Shown in pieces: positions 11,282 through 17,503 of a stretch of DNA of 22,812 nt. The position numbers were made by a program, and so were the translations under genes. Position 1 is the stretch's first letter, and each line of letters starts with the position of its first letter. Source of the stretch: a virus; IMG/VR virus record IMGVR_UViG_3300020200_002649, positions 1-22,812 of that record. One strand, given 5' to 3'. The notes under the pieces are model-generated. The model worked only from the letters and a program-made list of their open reading frames with translations, was not told the DNA's origin and searched no databases.

Positions 11282-13221
11282 GCCAGAAGTACCTGTGGCT
11301 CGGGGACGGCGAGCTCGTGATGGACTTCCCCTACGACGCGTCCGACGTGCAGGCGGTCAAGTGCATCCGGGGGGCGCGCTGGGACAAGGTCGGCAAGGTC
11401 TGGCGTTTCCCCGCCACGAGCATCCGGGAGGCGAGGGACTTCGCCTCCGCGAGGGGGTTCAGGATTGACCCAGCGGTCATGAGGTTCGACGCACCGAGCC
11501 GGCTCCACGACCCGGGCGGAATAACATGCACCGACAACTGGGCGTACATCGACTTCGGTTGGGACGAGGTGAAGGTGCGGCAGGTCAAGAAGATCCCTGG
11601 CGTCACGTGGAACTCGGATACGAAGGCATGGAAGGTCCCGATGAGCTCGGCCATGGAGGTCATAGGGTTCGCCGAGTCGTTCAAGATGGGCGTGCCCGTC
11701 TACCTGCGCGCGTACGCAGAGTCCCGGAAACTTGAGAGCAAGACGATGAACGAGGCGTCAAGGGCCGAGTCGGCCGACATCAAGATAGACGGCATCAAGG
11801 GCAAGCTGCTCCCCTACCAGTTGGCGGGCGTCAGCTACGCGTTCAACGCCCGCCGGTGCTTCATCGCGGACGACATGGGGCTCGGCAAGACGCTCCAGGC
11901 GATAGCGACGCTGGAATACGCCGAGCAGAACGGGTGCTCGGTGTTCCCGGTCGTGGTCGTTTGCCCCCCGAACCTCGTCCTGAACTGGAAGGCCGAGTAC
12001 GCGAGGTGGGCTCCGCATCGCAGCGTCTCCGTGGTCACCGACAGGAAGAACTTCCCGGAGGAGAAGCACGACGTTCTCGTCCTCGGGTACTCAAACATCC
12101 ACCACTGGGTGAGGGCCCTGATCGATTACCAGAGCCTCATCTGCGACGAGTCCCACTACCTGAAGACGAAGGAGGCGCAGCGAACCAGGGCGGCGACGAA
12201 GATAGCCAAGCGAATAGGCACGGGTATTGTCCTGTGCCTGACGGGGACCCCGGTGACCAACAGGCCCATGGAGTACGCCAGCCAGCTCGGCATAATCGGG
12301 CGACTGGACGAGCTCGGCGGAGAGTGGGGTTTCTACCGCCGCTACTGCGACGCGTTCAAGGACAAGTTCGGCCACTGGATCCTCAGCGGCGCGTCCAACC
12401 TCGAGGAGCTCAACGACAGGCTCCGGTCGTCGTGCTACATCAGGAGGACCAAGGACCAGGTGCTCGCGGAGCTCCCCGACGTGGTTCACGACATGTACCA
12501 CGTGGGCATGAGCGAGAAGCACGCCAAGGAGTACGCCAAGGCCGAGGACGACATCGTCGAGTACCTCGTCGAGAGGGCCAAGGAGATCGCCAGGGAGCTC
12601 GGCAAGTCCCCGAGGTCCGCCGCCGTCGCGGCCAAGATGAGGACGGAGTCGCACCTGCACCTCGTGAAGGTCTCCGTGCTCCGCAGGCTCGCCGCCAAGG
12701 CGAAGATGGAATCCATCAAGGAGTGGGTGCAGGCGAACATCGAGGCCGGCCAGAAGGTCGTCATCGCCGCCCACCACAGGGACGTCGTTGACGAGCTGGC
12801 CGCCGAGTTCGGCGGTCTCAAGATCCAGGGCGGCATGAAGGTGGAGGAGGTGGAGGAGGCGAAGAGGAAGTTCCAGACGCTCCCAGTCGAGGAGGCCCCG
12901 GCCATCGTGCTGTCCATCCAGGCTGCGAAGACGGGCCACACGCTCACCGCCGCGCAGAAGGTCCTTTTCGTGGAGCTTCCGTGGACGCCCGCCGACGTCG
13001 ACCAGCTCTACTCCCGATGCCACAGGCTCGGCCAGAAGGGGTCCGTGATGGTCACCTACTCGATCGCCGACGGAACCGTGGACGAGAGGATCTACAGGCT
13101 GATCGAGTCGAAGCGCGAGATCGTCAACGCCGCCGTGGACGGAACCACGGACGAACTGGAGAGGGAGGGCGTCGAGCAGCTGGTGATGTCGCTGCTGGAG
13201 AGGGGACTGGGCGACAAGTGA
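11278..13221 (+). CDS. SNF2-family (SMARCAL1-like) DNA helicase/translocase
   Basis: The 647-aa protein starts at a GTG overlapping the WhiB stop. Residues about 1-160 contain two similar units (KCIRGARWDKVGKVWRFP and KKIPGVTWNSDTKAWKVP) reminiscent of HARP domains of annealing helicases. The motor follows: LLPYQLAGVSYA, Walker A GLGKT (201-205), DESH (290-293), LTGTP (321-325). The C-terminal lobe has VVIAAHHRDVVDELA, an SIQAAKTGHTLTAA segment and QLYSRCHRLGQKG starting at residue 576. All SNF2 motifs are intact. The family uses ATP to move on or rewind DNA at forks; a role in phage replication or repair is inferred. Confidence 0.93.
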   Translation: MSQKYLWLGDGELVMDFPYDASDVQAVKCIRGARWDKVGKVWRFPATSIREARDFASARGFRIDPAVMRFDAPSRLHDPGGITCTDNWAYIDFGWDEVKVRQVKKIPGVTWNSDTKAWKVPMSSAMEVIGFAESFKMGVPVYLRAYAESRKLESKTMNEASRAESADIKIDGIKGKLLPYQLAGVSYAFNARRCFIADDMGLGKTLQAIATLEYAEQNGCSVFPVVVVCPPNLVLNWKAEYARWAPHRSVSVVTDRKNFPEEKHDVLVLGYSNIHHWVRALIDYQSLICDESHYLKTKEAQRTRAATKIAKRIGTGIVLCLTGTPVTNRPMEYASQLGIIGRLDELGGEWGFYRRYCDAFKDKFGHWILSGASNLEELNDRLRSSCYIRRTKDQVLAELPDVVHDMYHVGMSEKHAKEYAKAEDDIVEYLVERAKEIARELGKSPRSAAVAAKMRTESHLHLVKVSVLRRLAAKAKMESIKEWVQANIEAGQKVVIAAHHRDVVDELAAEFGGLKIQGGMKVEEVEEAKRKFQTLPVEEAPAIVLSIQAAKTGHTLTAAQKVLFVELPWTPADVDQLYSRCHRLGQKGSVMVTYSIADGTVDERIYRLIESKREIVNAAVDGTTDELEREGVEQLVMSLLERGLGDK

Positions 13222-13256
13222 TCCCACCGCGGGGAAACTCAATATAGACAATGCGC

Positions 13257-13262
13257 TATAAT
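13257..13262 (+). promoter_or_regulatory. consensus -10 element (TATAAT) of the tmRNA gene
   Basis: TATAAT lies 16 nt before the mature tmRNA 5' end. No good -35 is found at the usual spacing. The few extra nucleotides would be removed by RNase P. Confidence 0.55.
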
Positions 13263-13278
13263 GAAGACGCAATCTCAA

Positions 13279-13658
13279 GGGGCTGACAGGTTTCGACGAT
13301 CGGTCTGTCCGTGGAGGGTGCGACCCGAGTTGCTCAGACTCGCAAAACAGGGCAACCAAACAACTGCCAACAAGCAGTTCGCTCTCGCCGCCTAATCAAG
13401 CGGTAGGAGAGCACTCGTGAGCCGCAAGGTCACACGGGGCCGATCCACCGCAGCCCGGCAACAGAAGCGGGGACGACGACGGGAAAGACCGTTGACCTCG
13501 GGGAACGAAAGCCCGACGACATCCCGGAAAGACGGGACGCGGCCTAGGCGACTAGGCGGCCGACCCGTCGGCGACGCAGCGTCAGCGCCGAAACGGGAAC
13601 GGTCGTAGCAATCTCTTCGGTATCCGCTCGGACGGGGGTTCGATTCCCCCCAGCTCCA
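13279..13658 (+). ncRNA. ssrA: transfer-messenger RNA (tmRNA)
   Basis: The 5' end GGGGCTGACAGGTTTCGAC and the 3' end GGGGGTTCGATTCCCCCCAG followed by CTCCA form the tRNA-Ala-like domain (acceptor GGGGCTG with CAGCTCC, one G-U pair). The tag reading frame runs from GCA at 13342 to TAA at 13393-13395 and encodes AKQGNQTTANKQFALAA, ending in the FALAA degradation signal typical of Actinobacteria. The rest is pseudoknot-like GC-rich sequence. CCA is not encoded (CTA follows). The gene is about 380 nt and complete. It would rescue stalled ribosomes and tag products for ClpXP using host SmpB; no SmpB is in the window. The 3' end directly abuts the stop codon of the convergent gene at 13659. Confidence 0.96.
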
Positions 13659-13895
13659 CTATTCGTCTTCGTGCATTTCGTCGTAGTAAACCATCGCCTG
13701 TCTCAGCCAATCGTGAGCCATTCCGAGGGCGTGAAGAAACTCGTCCTCTTCTCCGCCGTTGGGGTGTAGTGGCGAATACAAAGCGAACTCCGACGCGAAC
13801 CAGTGATGTTCGCAGACGATGTTGTTGATCTTCTTTTCCGCTTCGTCCAATTCCGATTTGACGAAAGCCGGATCAAGGCTGTTCTCGTCCTTCAC
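13659..13895 (-). CDS. 78-aa acidic protein of unknown function
   Basis: The product MKDENSLDPAFVKSELDEAE is very acidic and helical, with a histidine/aromatic patch (CEHHWFASEFALYSPLHP) and a C-terminal YYDEMHEDE. No family is recognised. The start is probably the GTG at 13895, although no Shine-Dalgarno sequence is visible there. The stop codon (complement of CTA 13659-13661) begins at the base after the tmRNA 3' end. It is downstream of, and probably cotranscribed with, the gene at 14185. Confidence 0.6.
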   Translation of the reverse strand: MKDENSLDPAFVKSELDEAEKKINNIVCEHHWFASEFALYSPLHPNGGEEDEFLHALGMAHDWLRQAMVYYDEMHEDE

Positions 13896-13906
13896 TGCGG
13901 GGGAAA

Positions 13907-14185
13907 TCAGGAGGCTACCTTTTTGCCGTCCCTGGGCGGTATCTTCCCGTCGGTCAGGTGCGCGAGCAAGAACTTCAGGTGGGCGTTGCCGTCCTCGTCC
14001 ACAGCCGTGACTTCGGCCTGGGTGAGCTCAATGATGCCTCGAGCCACGTCTCCGCAACGATCGAAGAACTCCTGCTGCTCGGACTCGGCCGCCTCGGGGT
14101 CAAACGACATCTCGAAGATGGCGTCCTGGAGTTGGTCGATCACGTACAGTCGCGCCTTTTCGGGCGTCATTGGGCCAGCGTTCAT
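13907..14185 (-). CDS. 92-aa protein of unknown function, leaderless
   Basis: The ATG at 14185 is chosen because a TTGCGT-N17-TAGTCT promoter ends 7 nt before it. Longer starts at 14191 or 14221 fall within or before the -10. The product begins MNAGPMTPEKARLYVIDQLQ and is acidic and helical (EAAESEQQEFFDRCGDVARG) with a short basic end. No family is recognised. Confidence 0.7.
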   Translation of the reverse strand: MNAGPMTPEKARLYVIDQLQDAIFEMSFDPEAAESEQQEFFDRCGDVARGIIELTQAEVTAVDEDGNAHLKFLLAHLTDGKIPPRDGKKVAS

Positions 14186-14192
14186 ACCCATC

Positions 14193-14221
14193 AGACTATC
14201 ACGGGATTGTCCTTGACGCAA
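14193..14221 (-). promoter_or_regulatory. promoter TTGCGT-N17-TAGTCT for the leftward leaderless gene
   Basis: On the minus strand the -35 TTGCGT (14221-14216) and -10 TAGTCT (14198-14193) are 17 nt apart; the ATG follows 7 nt later. The -35 overlaps that of the divergent SSB promoter. Confidence 0.65.
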
Positions 14222-14241
14222 ACCGCCGGAGGTGGTATGCT
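14213..14241 (+). promoter_or_regulatory. promoter TTGACG-N17-TATGCT for the ssb operon
   Basis: The -35 TTGACG is at 14213-14218, the spacer is 17 nt and the -10 TATGCT is at 14236-14241. The leader of about 33 nt ends with a GAGGAGG Shine-Dalgarno sequence. The -35 shares three bases with the divergent promoter. Confidence 0.75.
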
Positions 14242-14280
14242 GCGAGTGGCGAATTCAACCGACACGAGGAGGATACTGAC

Positions 14281-14769
14281 ATGTCACTAGCGCCTGTAAC
14301 AATCACCGGAAACCTCACGGCCGACCCCGAGGTGAGGTACTTCGATTCGGGGACTGCCAAGCTGCAGTTCTCGGTCGCGGTAAACAACTACTGGACCGAC
14401 GCCAAGGGCGAGAAGCAGGAGAAGACCTCTTTCTTCAACGTCGTCGCCTGGAGGAACCTCGCCGAGGACGGCGCCGGAATCCTCGCCAAGGGAGTCCGGG
14501 TCACCGTGACCGGCCGCCTCGAGCAGGAGAGCTGGGACGACAAGGAGACGGGCAAGAAGCGCTCGGCCATCCACGTGCTCGCCGACGAGATCGGGATCTC
14601 GGTCCGCTCCATCGAGAAGTTTGACCGCAAGCAGCGCCAACAGGGCGAAGGCAACGGCAAGGAGCAGGGTCGCGGCAATGTCCGTGGCACCACCTCGTCG
14701 CAGTCCAAGCAACCTGCGAGGGTCGGTGGCTCGAACCAGCCTGCGTTCGACGGAGAAGAACCCTTCTGA
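14281..14769 (+). CDS. ssb: single-stranded DNA-binding protein
   Basis: The 162-aa protein has an N-terminal OB fold: MSLAPVTITGNLTADPEVRY, LQFSVAVNN, KTSFFNVVAWRNLAE and GVRVTVTGRLEQESWDDKET, ending near residue 112. A Gln/Gly/Ser-rich flexible linker follows, and the acidic tip DGEEPF is the conserved SSB tail that recruits partner proteins. Length and layout match bacterial-type SSB, which acts as a tetramer on single-stranded DNA at the fork. It heads an operon with the methyltransferase; its TGA overlaps the proposed CTG start of that gene. Confidence 0.96.
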   Translation: MSLAPVTITGNLTADPEVRYFDSGTAKLQFSVAVNNYWTDAKGEKQEKTSFFNVVAWRNLAEDGAGILAKGVRVTVTGRLEQESWDDKETGKKRSAIHVLADEIGISVRSIEKFDRKQRQQGEGNGKEQGRGNVRGTTSSQSKQPARVGGSNQPAFDGEEPF

Positions 14770-16301
14770 CCCTGACTTTCGGCAGTCTTTTCGCCGGCGT
14801 CGGTGGCTTCGATCTCGGATTCGAGGCCGCCGGCTGGCGTTGCCGATGGCAGGCGGAATGGGACGAGCAGTGCCAGCGGATCCTCCGCAGGCACTGGCCG
14901 GACGTTCCGAAGCACTACGACGTAAAGGACGTCAACGGGAGGTTGCTGGAGCCAGTCGACGCAATAAACTTCGGCTCTCCATGCCAGGATCTTTCCGTCG
15001 CCGGGAAGAGGGCTGGTCTCACTGGTTCTCGGTCCGGTTTGTTTCACGAGGCAATGCGGATTATCAGGGAGATGCGCGATGCAACAAACGGAACTTTTCC
15101 AAGACTGGCAATATGGGAGAACGTCCCAGGAGCCCTCAACTCCAACAAAGGCGCTGACTTCGGGGTCGTCCTCGACGAAATGGCTGACGCAGGGGCTGTG
15201 GCTGTCGAGTGGGCAGTGCTGGATGCGCAGCACTTCGGAATCCCCCAGCGACGAAGGCGCATCTTCGTGTGTTCTCTCTTCGATTCTGGCGCCGCAGAGC
15301 GAAGTACCTTCCCGATATTACCTGTCGGCGAGGGCTTGCGCAGGCATTCTAAGAAGGGCGATAAGGAGAAACAAGACGCTTCCTCCCCGGCTGAAGGCGG
15401 CGCTGCAGGCGGTCGTGGACAAGAACCAGGACCGGGACAAGGGCAACTCGACTTCGGACTAGAAACCGAGCATGACCAGGAGGGGTTCAGGATGCGCGGT
15501 TTCGGCGACTACGCCTCCGACGAGACAGCCTCCGCCATCAAGGCGCGCGACCACAAGGACGCCACCGATCTCGTCGTGTCGGGCGCCCAAGTGTTCACGC
15601 AGTCGAGCTTCTCCAAGTATGTAGACGGGATCGGCACCCTCCGCGCAGCCGGCGGGGACATCGGCGGTGGCAGCGAGACCCTGGTCGCCTACGAGTACCC
15701 GGAGACGATGGTCTTCCACGCGCACCGGCAGGACGGCGTGAGGATGCAGGGGGACACGGTGAACACGCTCACGGCGTTCATGGGCACGGGTGGCCTGAAC
15801 ACCCCGATGGTCGCACAGGCAATCGGTTTCTCCCACACCCAGTGCCTCGACGCCCAGCCGTCCGAGATCGCCTTCCCGACGCTCAGGACCGGGGGCGCCG
15901 GCCACGCCGTGGCCCACACGGACGTCAACGACGGTCTCGCCATGACCCTCAGGTCCGGCGGTGACGGCGGCGTGCCGTCGTCGCGCGGCGAGAATCTCGT
16001 CATCGAGCCCGACGGCGCCGTCGCGTACGACGAGTACAACAACAGGCTCGTGGACGGCGGGATCCACCACTCGTTGCGCGCCGGGACGAAGCAATCCAGC
16101 GGCGTAGTGCAGAACATGGTCGTGAGGAGGCTCATGCCATCGGAGTGCGAGGCGCTGATGGGATGGCCGAGGGACCACACGAGGTGGACTGACGAAGGCG
16201 AGGAAGTCAGCGACACGCACAGGTACAAGCAGTGCGGCAACGGCGTCGCCGCCCCCGTCGCGGAGTGGATCGCGAGGAAGTACGGGGCCGTCCTTGAATA
16301 G
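14766..16301 (+). CDS. C5-cytosine DNA methyltransferase, apparent CTG start
   Basis: The 511-residue frame has the C5-methyltransferase motifs in order: I LFAGVGGFDLGFEAAG (SAM site), IV GSPCQDLS (catalytic C73), VI WENVPG (E118), VIII QRRRRIF, IX MPSECEALMGWP and X GNGVAAPVAEWIA. Motif I must be included, yet no ATG, GTG or TTG precedes it in frame. The only reasonable start is CTG 14766, overlapping the SSB stop as CTGA, 10 nt after GGAG. Between VIII and IX, where target recognition resides, there are repeated 'TLR.GG..G' segments. It would methylate phage cytosines, plausibly against host restriction; the target sequence is unknown. Confidence 0.9.
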   Translation: MTLTFGSLFAGVGGFDLGFEAAGWRCRWQAEWDEQCQRILRRHWPDVPKHYDVKDVNGRLLEPVDAINFGSPCQDLSVAGKRAGLTGSRSGLFHEAMRIIREMRDATNGTFPRLAIWENVPGALNSNKGADFGVVLDEMADAGAVAVEWAVLDAQHFGIPQRRRRIFVCSLFDSGAAERSTFPILPVGEGLRRHSKKGDKEKQDASSPAEGGAAGGRGQEPGPGQGQLDFGLETEHDQEGFRMRGFGDYASDETASAIKARDHKDATDLVVSGAQVFTQSSFSKYVDGIGTLRAAGGDIGGGSETLVAYEYPETMVFHAHRQDGVRMQGDTVNTLTAFMGTGGLNTPMVAQAIGFSHTQCLDAQPSEIAFPTLRTGGAGHAVAHTDVNDGLAMTLRSGGDGGVPSSRGENLVIEPDGAVAYDEYNNRLVDGGIHHSLRAGTKQSSGVVQNMVVRRLMPSECEALMGWPRDHTRWTDEGEEVSDTHRYKQCGNGVAAPVAEWIARKYGAVLE

Positions 16302-16902
16302 GTTTGATCCGGTGACGGCTTCAACATGGGACGATGCCGCGATGAACGCGCTCCTGCTGTTCCTTCCCAACGCGAGCGGGCAGTACGTGTGCAGGCCGTT
16401 CAATCTCAATCACTACCGACCGATGATCAACACGAAGGATTACGGGGTGGACGGAACGCTCAAGATGCTCAGGAGCTCCGTGAACTCCCTCATAGACCTG
16501 CAGTTCAACGAGAACGGCATCGTGTCGCGCAACTCAGCGCCCGTCGTCGCGGTGACCGAGGCGTGGAGACAGGTGGGTTTCTACGCGAGGATGTTCGGTT
16601 CGCAGGTGTGCCCGGCGTCCATGATGTCGAGCACCAACATCGCCGACCACGTTCACGGGGTTCTGGTCAGGAAGCAGATGGACTACGGCCACGAAAACAT
16701 CAGGAGGTTCGGCAGGGTCGGGCTGATCGTGAGGATCCAGGACAAGGTTGCGCGCCTCGAGAACCTCGTGGCGAGGGGTGCGACCGACGACCCCAAGAAC
16801 GAGTCGATCACGGACAATGTCGTGGACGTGATGGGGTACGCCTCGATCGGGTTGATGTGGGAGGCGGGAAGCTTCCTCCTCCCCCTGAGGGAGATCGCCT
16901 AG
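16294..16902 (+). CDS. DUF1599-like (nucleotide modification associated domain 1) protein
   Basis: The product has up to 202 residues. The second half contains RKQMDYGHENIRRFGRVGL, IRIQDKVARLENLVARGATD and an ESITDNVVDVMGYASIGLMW segment. The order 'K..dYG ... i...dK..Rl.nl ... e...Dt..D...Ya' is that of the DUF1599/Nmad1 all-alpha group, related to MazG-type NTP pyrophosphatases. An enzyme acting on nucleotides or modified bases next to a DNA methyltransferase makes sense, but the reaction is not known. The start is uncertain: TTG 16294 (8-nt overlap with the methyltransferase), GTG 16312 or ATG 16342. Its stop overlaps the convergent gene's stop within CTAG. Confidence 0.75.
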   Translation: MNRFDPVTASTWDDAAMNALLLFLPNASGQYVCRPFNLNHYRPMINTKDYGVDGTLKMLRSSVNSLIDLQFNENGIVSRNSAPVVAVTEAWRQVGFYARMFGSQVCPASMMSSTNIADHVHGVLVRKQMDYGHENIRRFGRVGLIVRIQDKVARLENLVARGATDDPKNESITDNVVDVMGYASIGLMWEAGSFLLPLREIA

Positions 16903-17105
16903 AGGTTGGCCTTGCCGCTGTAGATGTCGTAGACGGTGGCGATGCCCAGGTTGTTCCGCCAGTCGAACTTCGGCATCTCCGGCAGCGGTTTGTCGCTCTT
17001 CTCCTTCGGTCGGGAGAGCGACGCCACGAGCGCCTCCAGCTCCGAAATGCGCTTCTCCATGGCCTCGAACCTCTCGTCGAGGTCTGTCTTGTCCGCGTCT
17101 CTCAC
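16899..17105 (-). CDS. 68-aa coiled-coil protein
   Basis: The GTG at 17105 overlaps the stop of the nuclease gene (GTGA). The product MRDADKTDLDERFEAMEKRI continues as a heptad-like helix to residue 32, then a Lys/Pro-rich linker and a NLGIATVYDIYSGKANL end. It probably oligomerises. Function unknown. It is the last gene of the leftward late cassette. Its TAG overlaps the TAG of the plus-strand gene in the palindrome CTAG. Confidence 0.7.
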   Translation of the reverse strand: MRDADKTDLDERFEAMEKRISELEALVASLSRPKEKSDKPLPEMPKFDWRNNLGIATVYDIYSGKANL

Positions 17106-17503
17106 TTGTGCTTGTACTCCGCCCAGGTCTTGTCGCCGACGCCATAGTACTCCCTGGCGAAACCCGCCTGCACGATGTCGACGTTGAGGCACGCCGTCGT
17201 CGGGTCGTCCACCTTGTCCGATGAGTAGACCTTCGCCAGGATCCTCCCGTACTTGTCGTTCTTGTCCGGGATGGTGTTCACGAAGACCCACTGGTGCCTG
17301 TCGAGCCAGTCCTTGGTGAACGACTTGGCCTTCAGGCCCATCTCCTTCTCGGCCGCGTCCTTGGTCCTCGACTCGGGGGTGTTCACCCCGAAGAGGCGGA
17401 CCCTGATCTTGTGGTGAATGTTGAAGCCGAGGTCGATCATCAGGTCCACGGTGTCCCCGTCGACCACGTTGAGCACCTTCGCTCCGTACCAGAACCTTTG
17501 CAT
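17102..17503 (-). CDS. staphylococcal nuclease-like (SNase/TNase) protein
   Basis: The 133-aa protein shows the SNase fold signature VVDGDTVDLMIDLGF (metal-site Asp), IRVRLFGVNTPES (Arg36 and Glu44, corresponding to the catalytic R35/E43 pair), GLKAKSFTKDWL and DKYGRILAKVY (second Arg). It is full-length for the domain and has no signal peptide. ATG 17503 overlaps the upstream stop (TGATG); GTG 17506 is an alternative. Its position after virion genes suggests a late or packaged role, but intracellular DNA turnover is equally possible. Confidence 0.9.
   Translation of the reverse strand: MQRFWYGAKVLNVVDGDTVDLMIDLGFNIHHKIRVRLFGVNTPESRTKDAAEKEMGLKAKSFTKDWLDRHQWVFVNTIPDKNDKYGRILAKVYSSDKVDDPTTACLNVDIVQAGFAREYYGVGDKTWAEYKHK

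Noticed and set aside
11856-13359. Long open frames antisense to, or out of frame within, the SNF2 gene
   Set aside because: The SNF2 frame contains every helicase motif; the others have no motif and no start signals.
13620-13661. Phage attachment site at the tmRNA 3' end
   Set aside because: tmRNA and tRNA ends often serve as att sites, but no integrase or duplicated partial ssrA end is seen in this window.
14943-16301. Methyltransferase starting at TTG 14943
   Set aside because: That start would delete the SAM-binding motif I, which is intact immediately upstream in the same frame.
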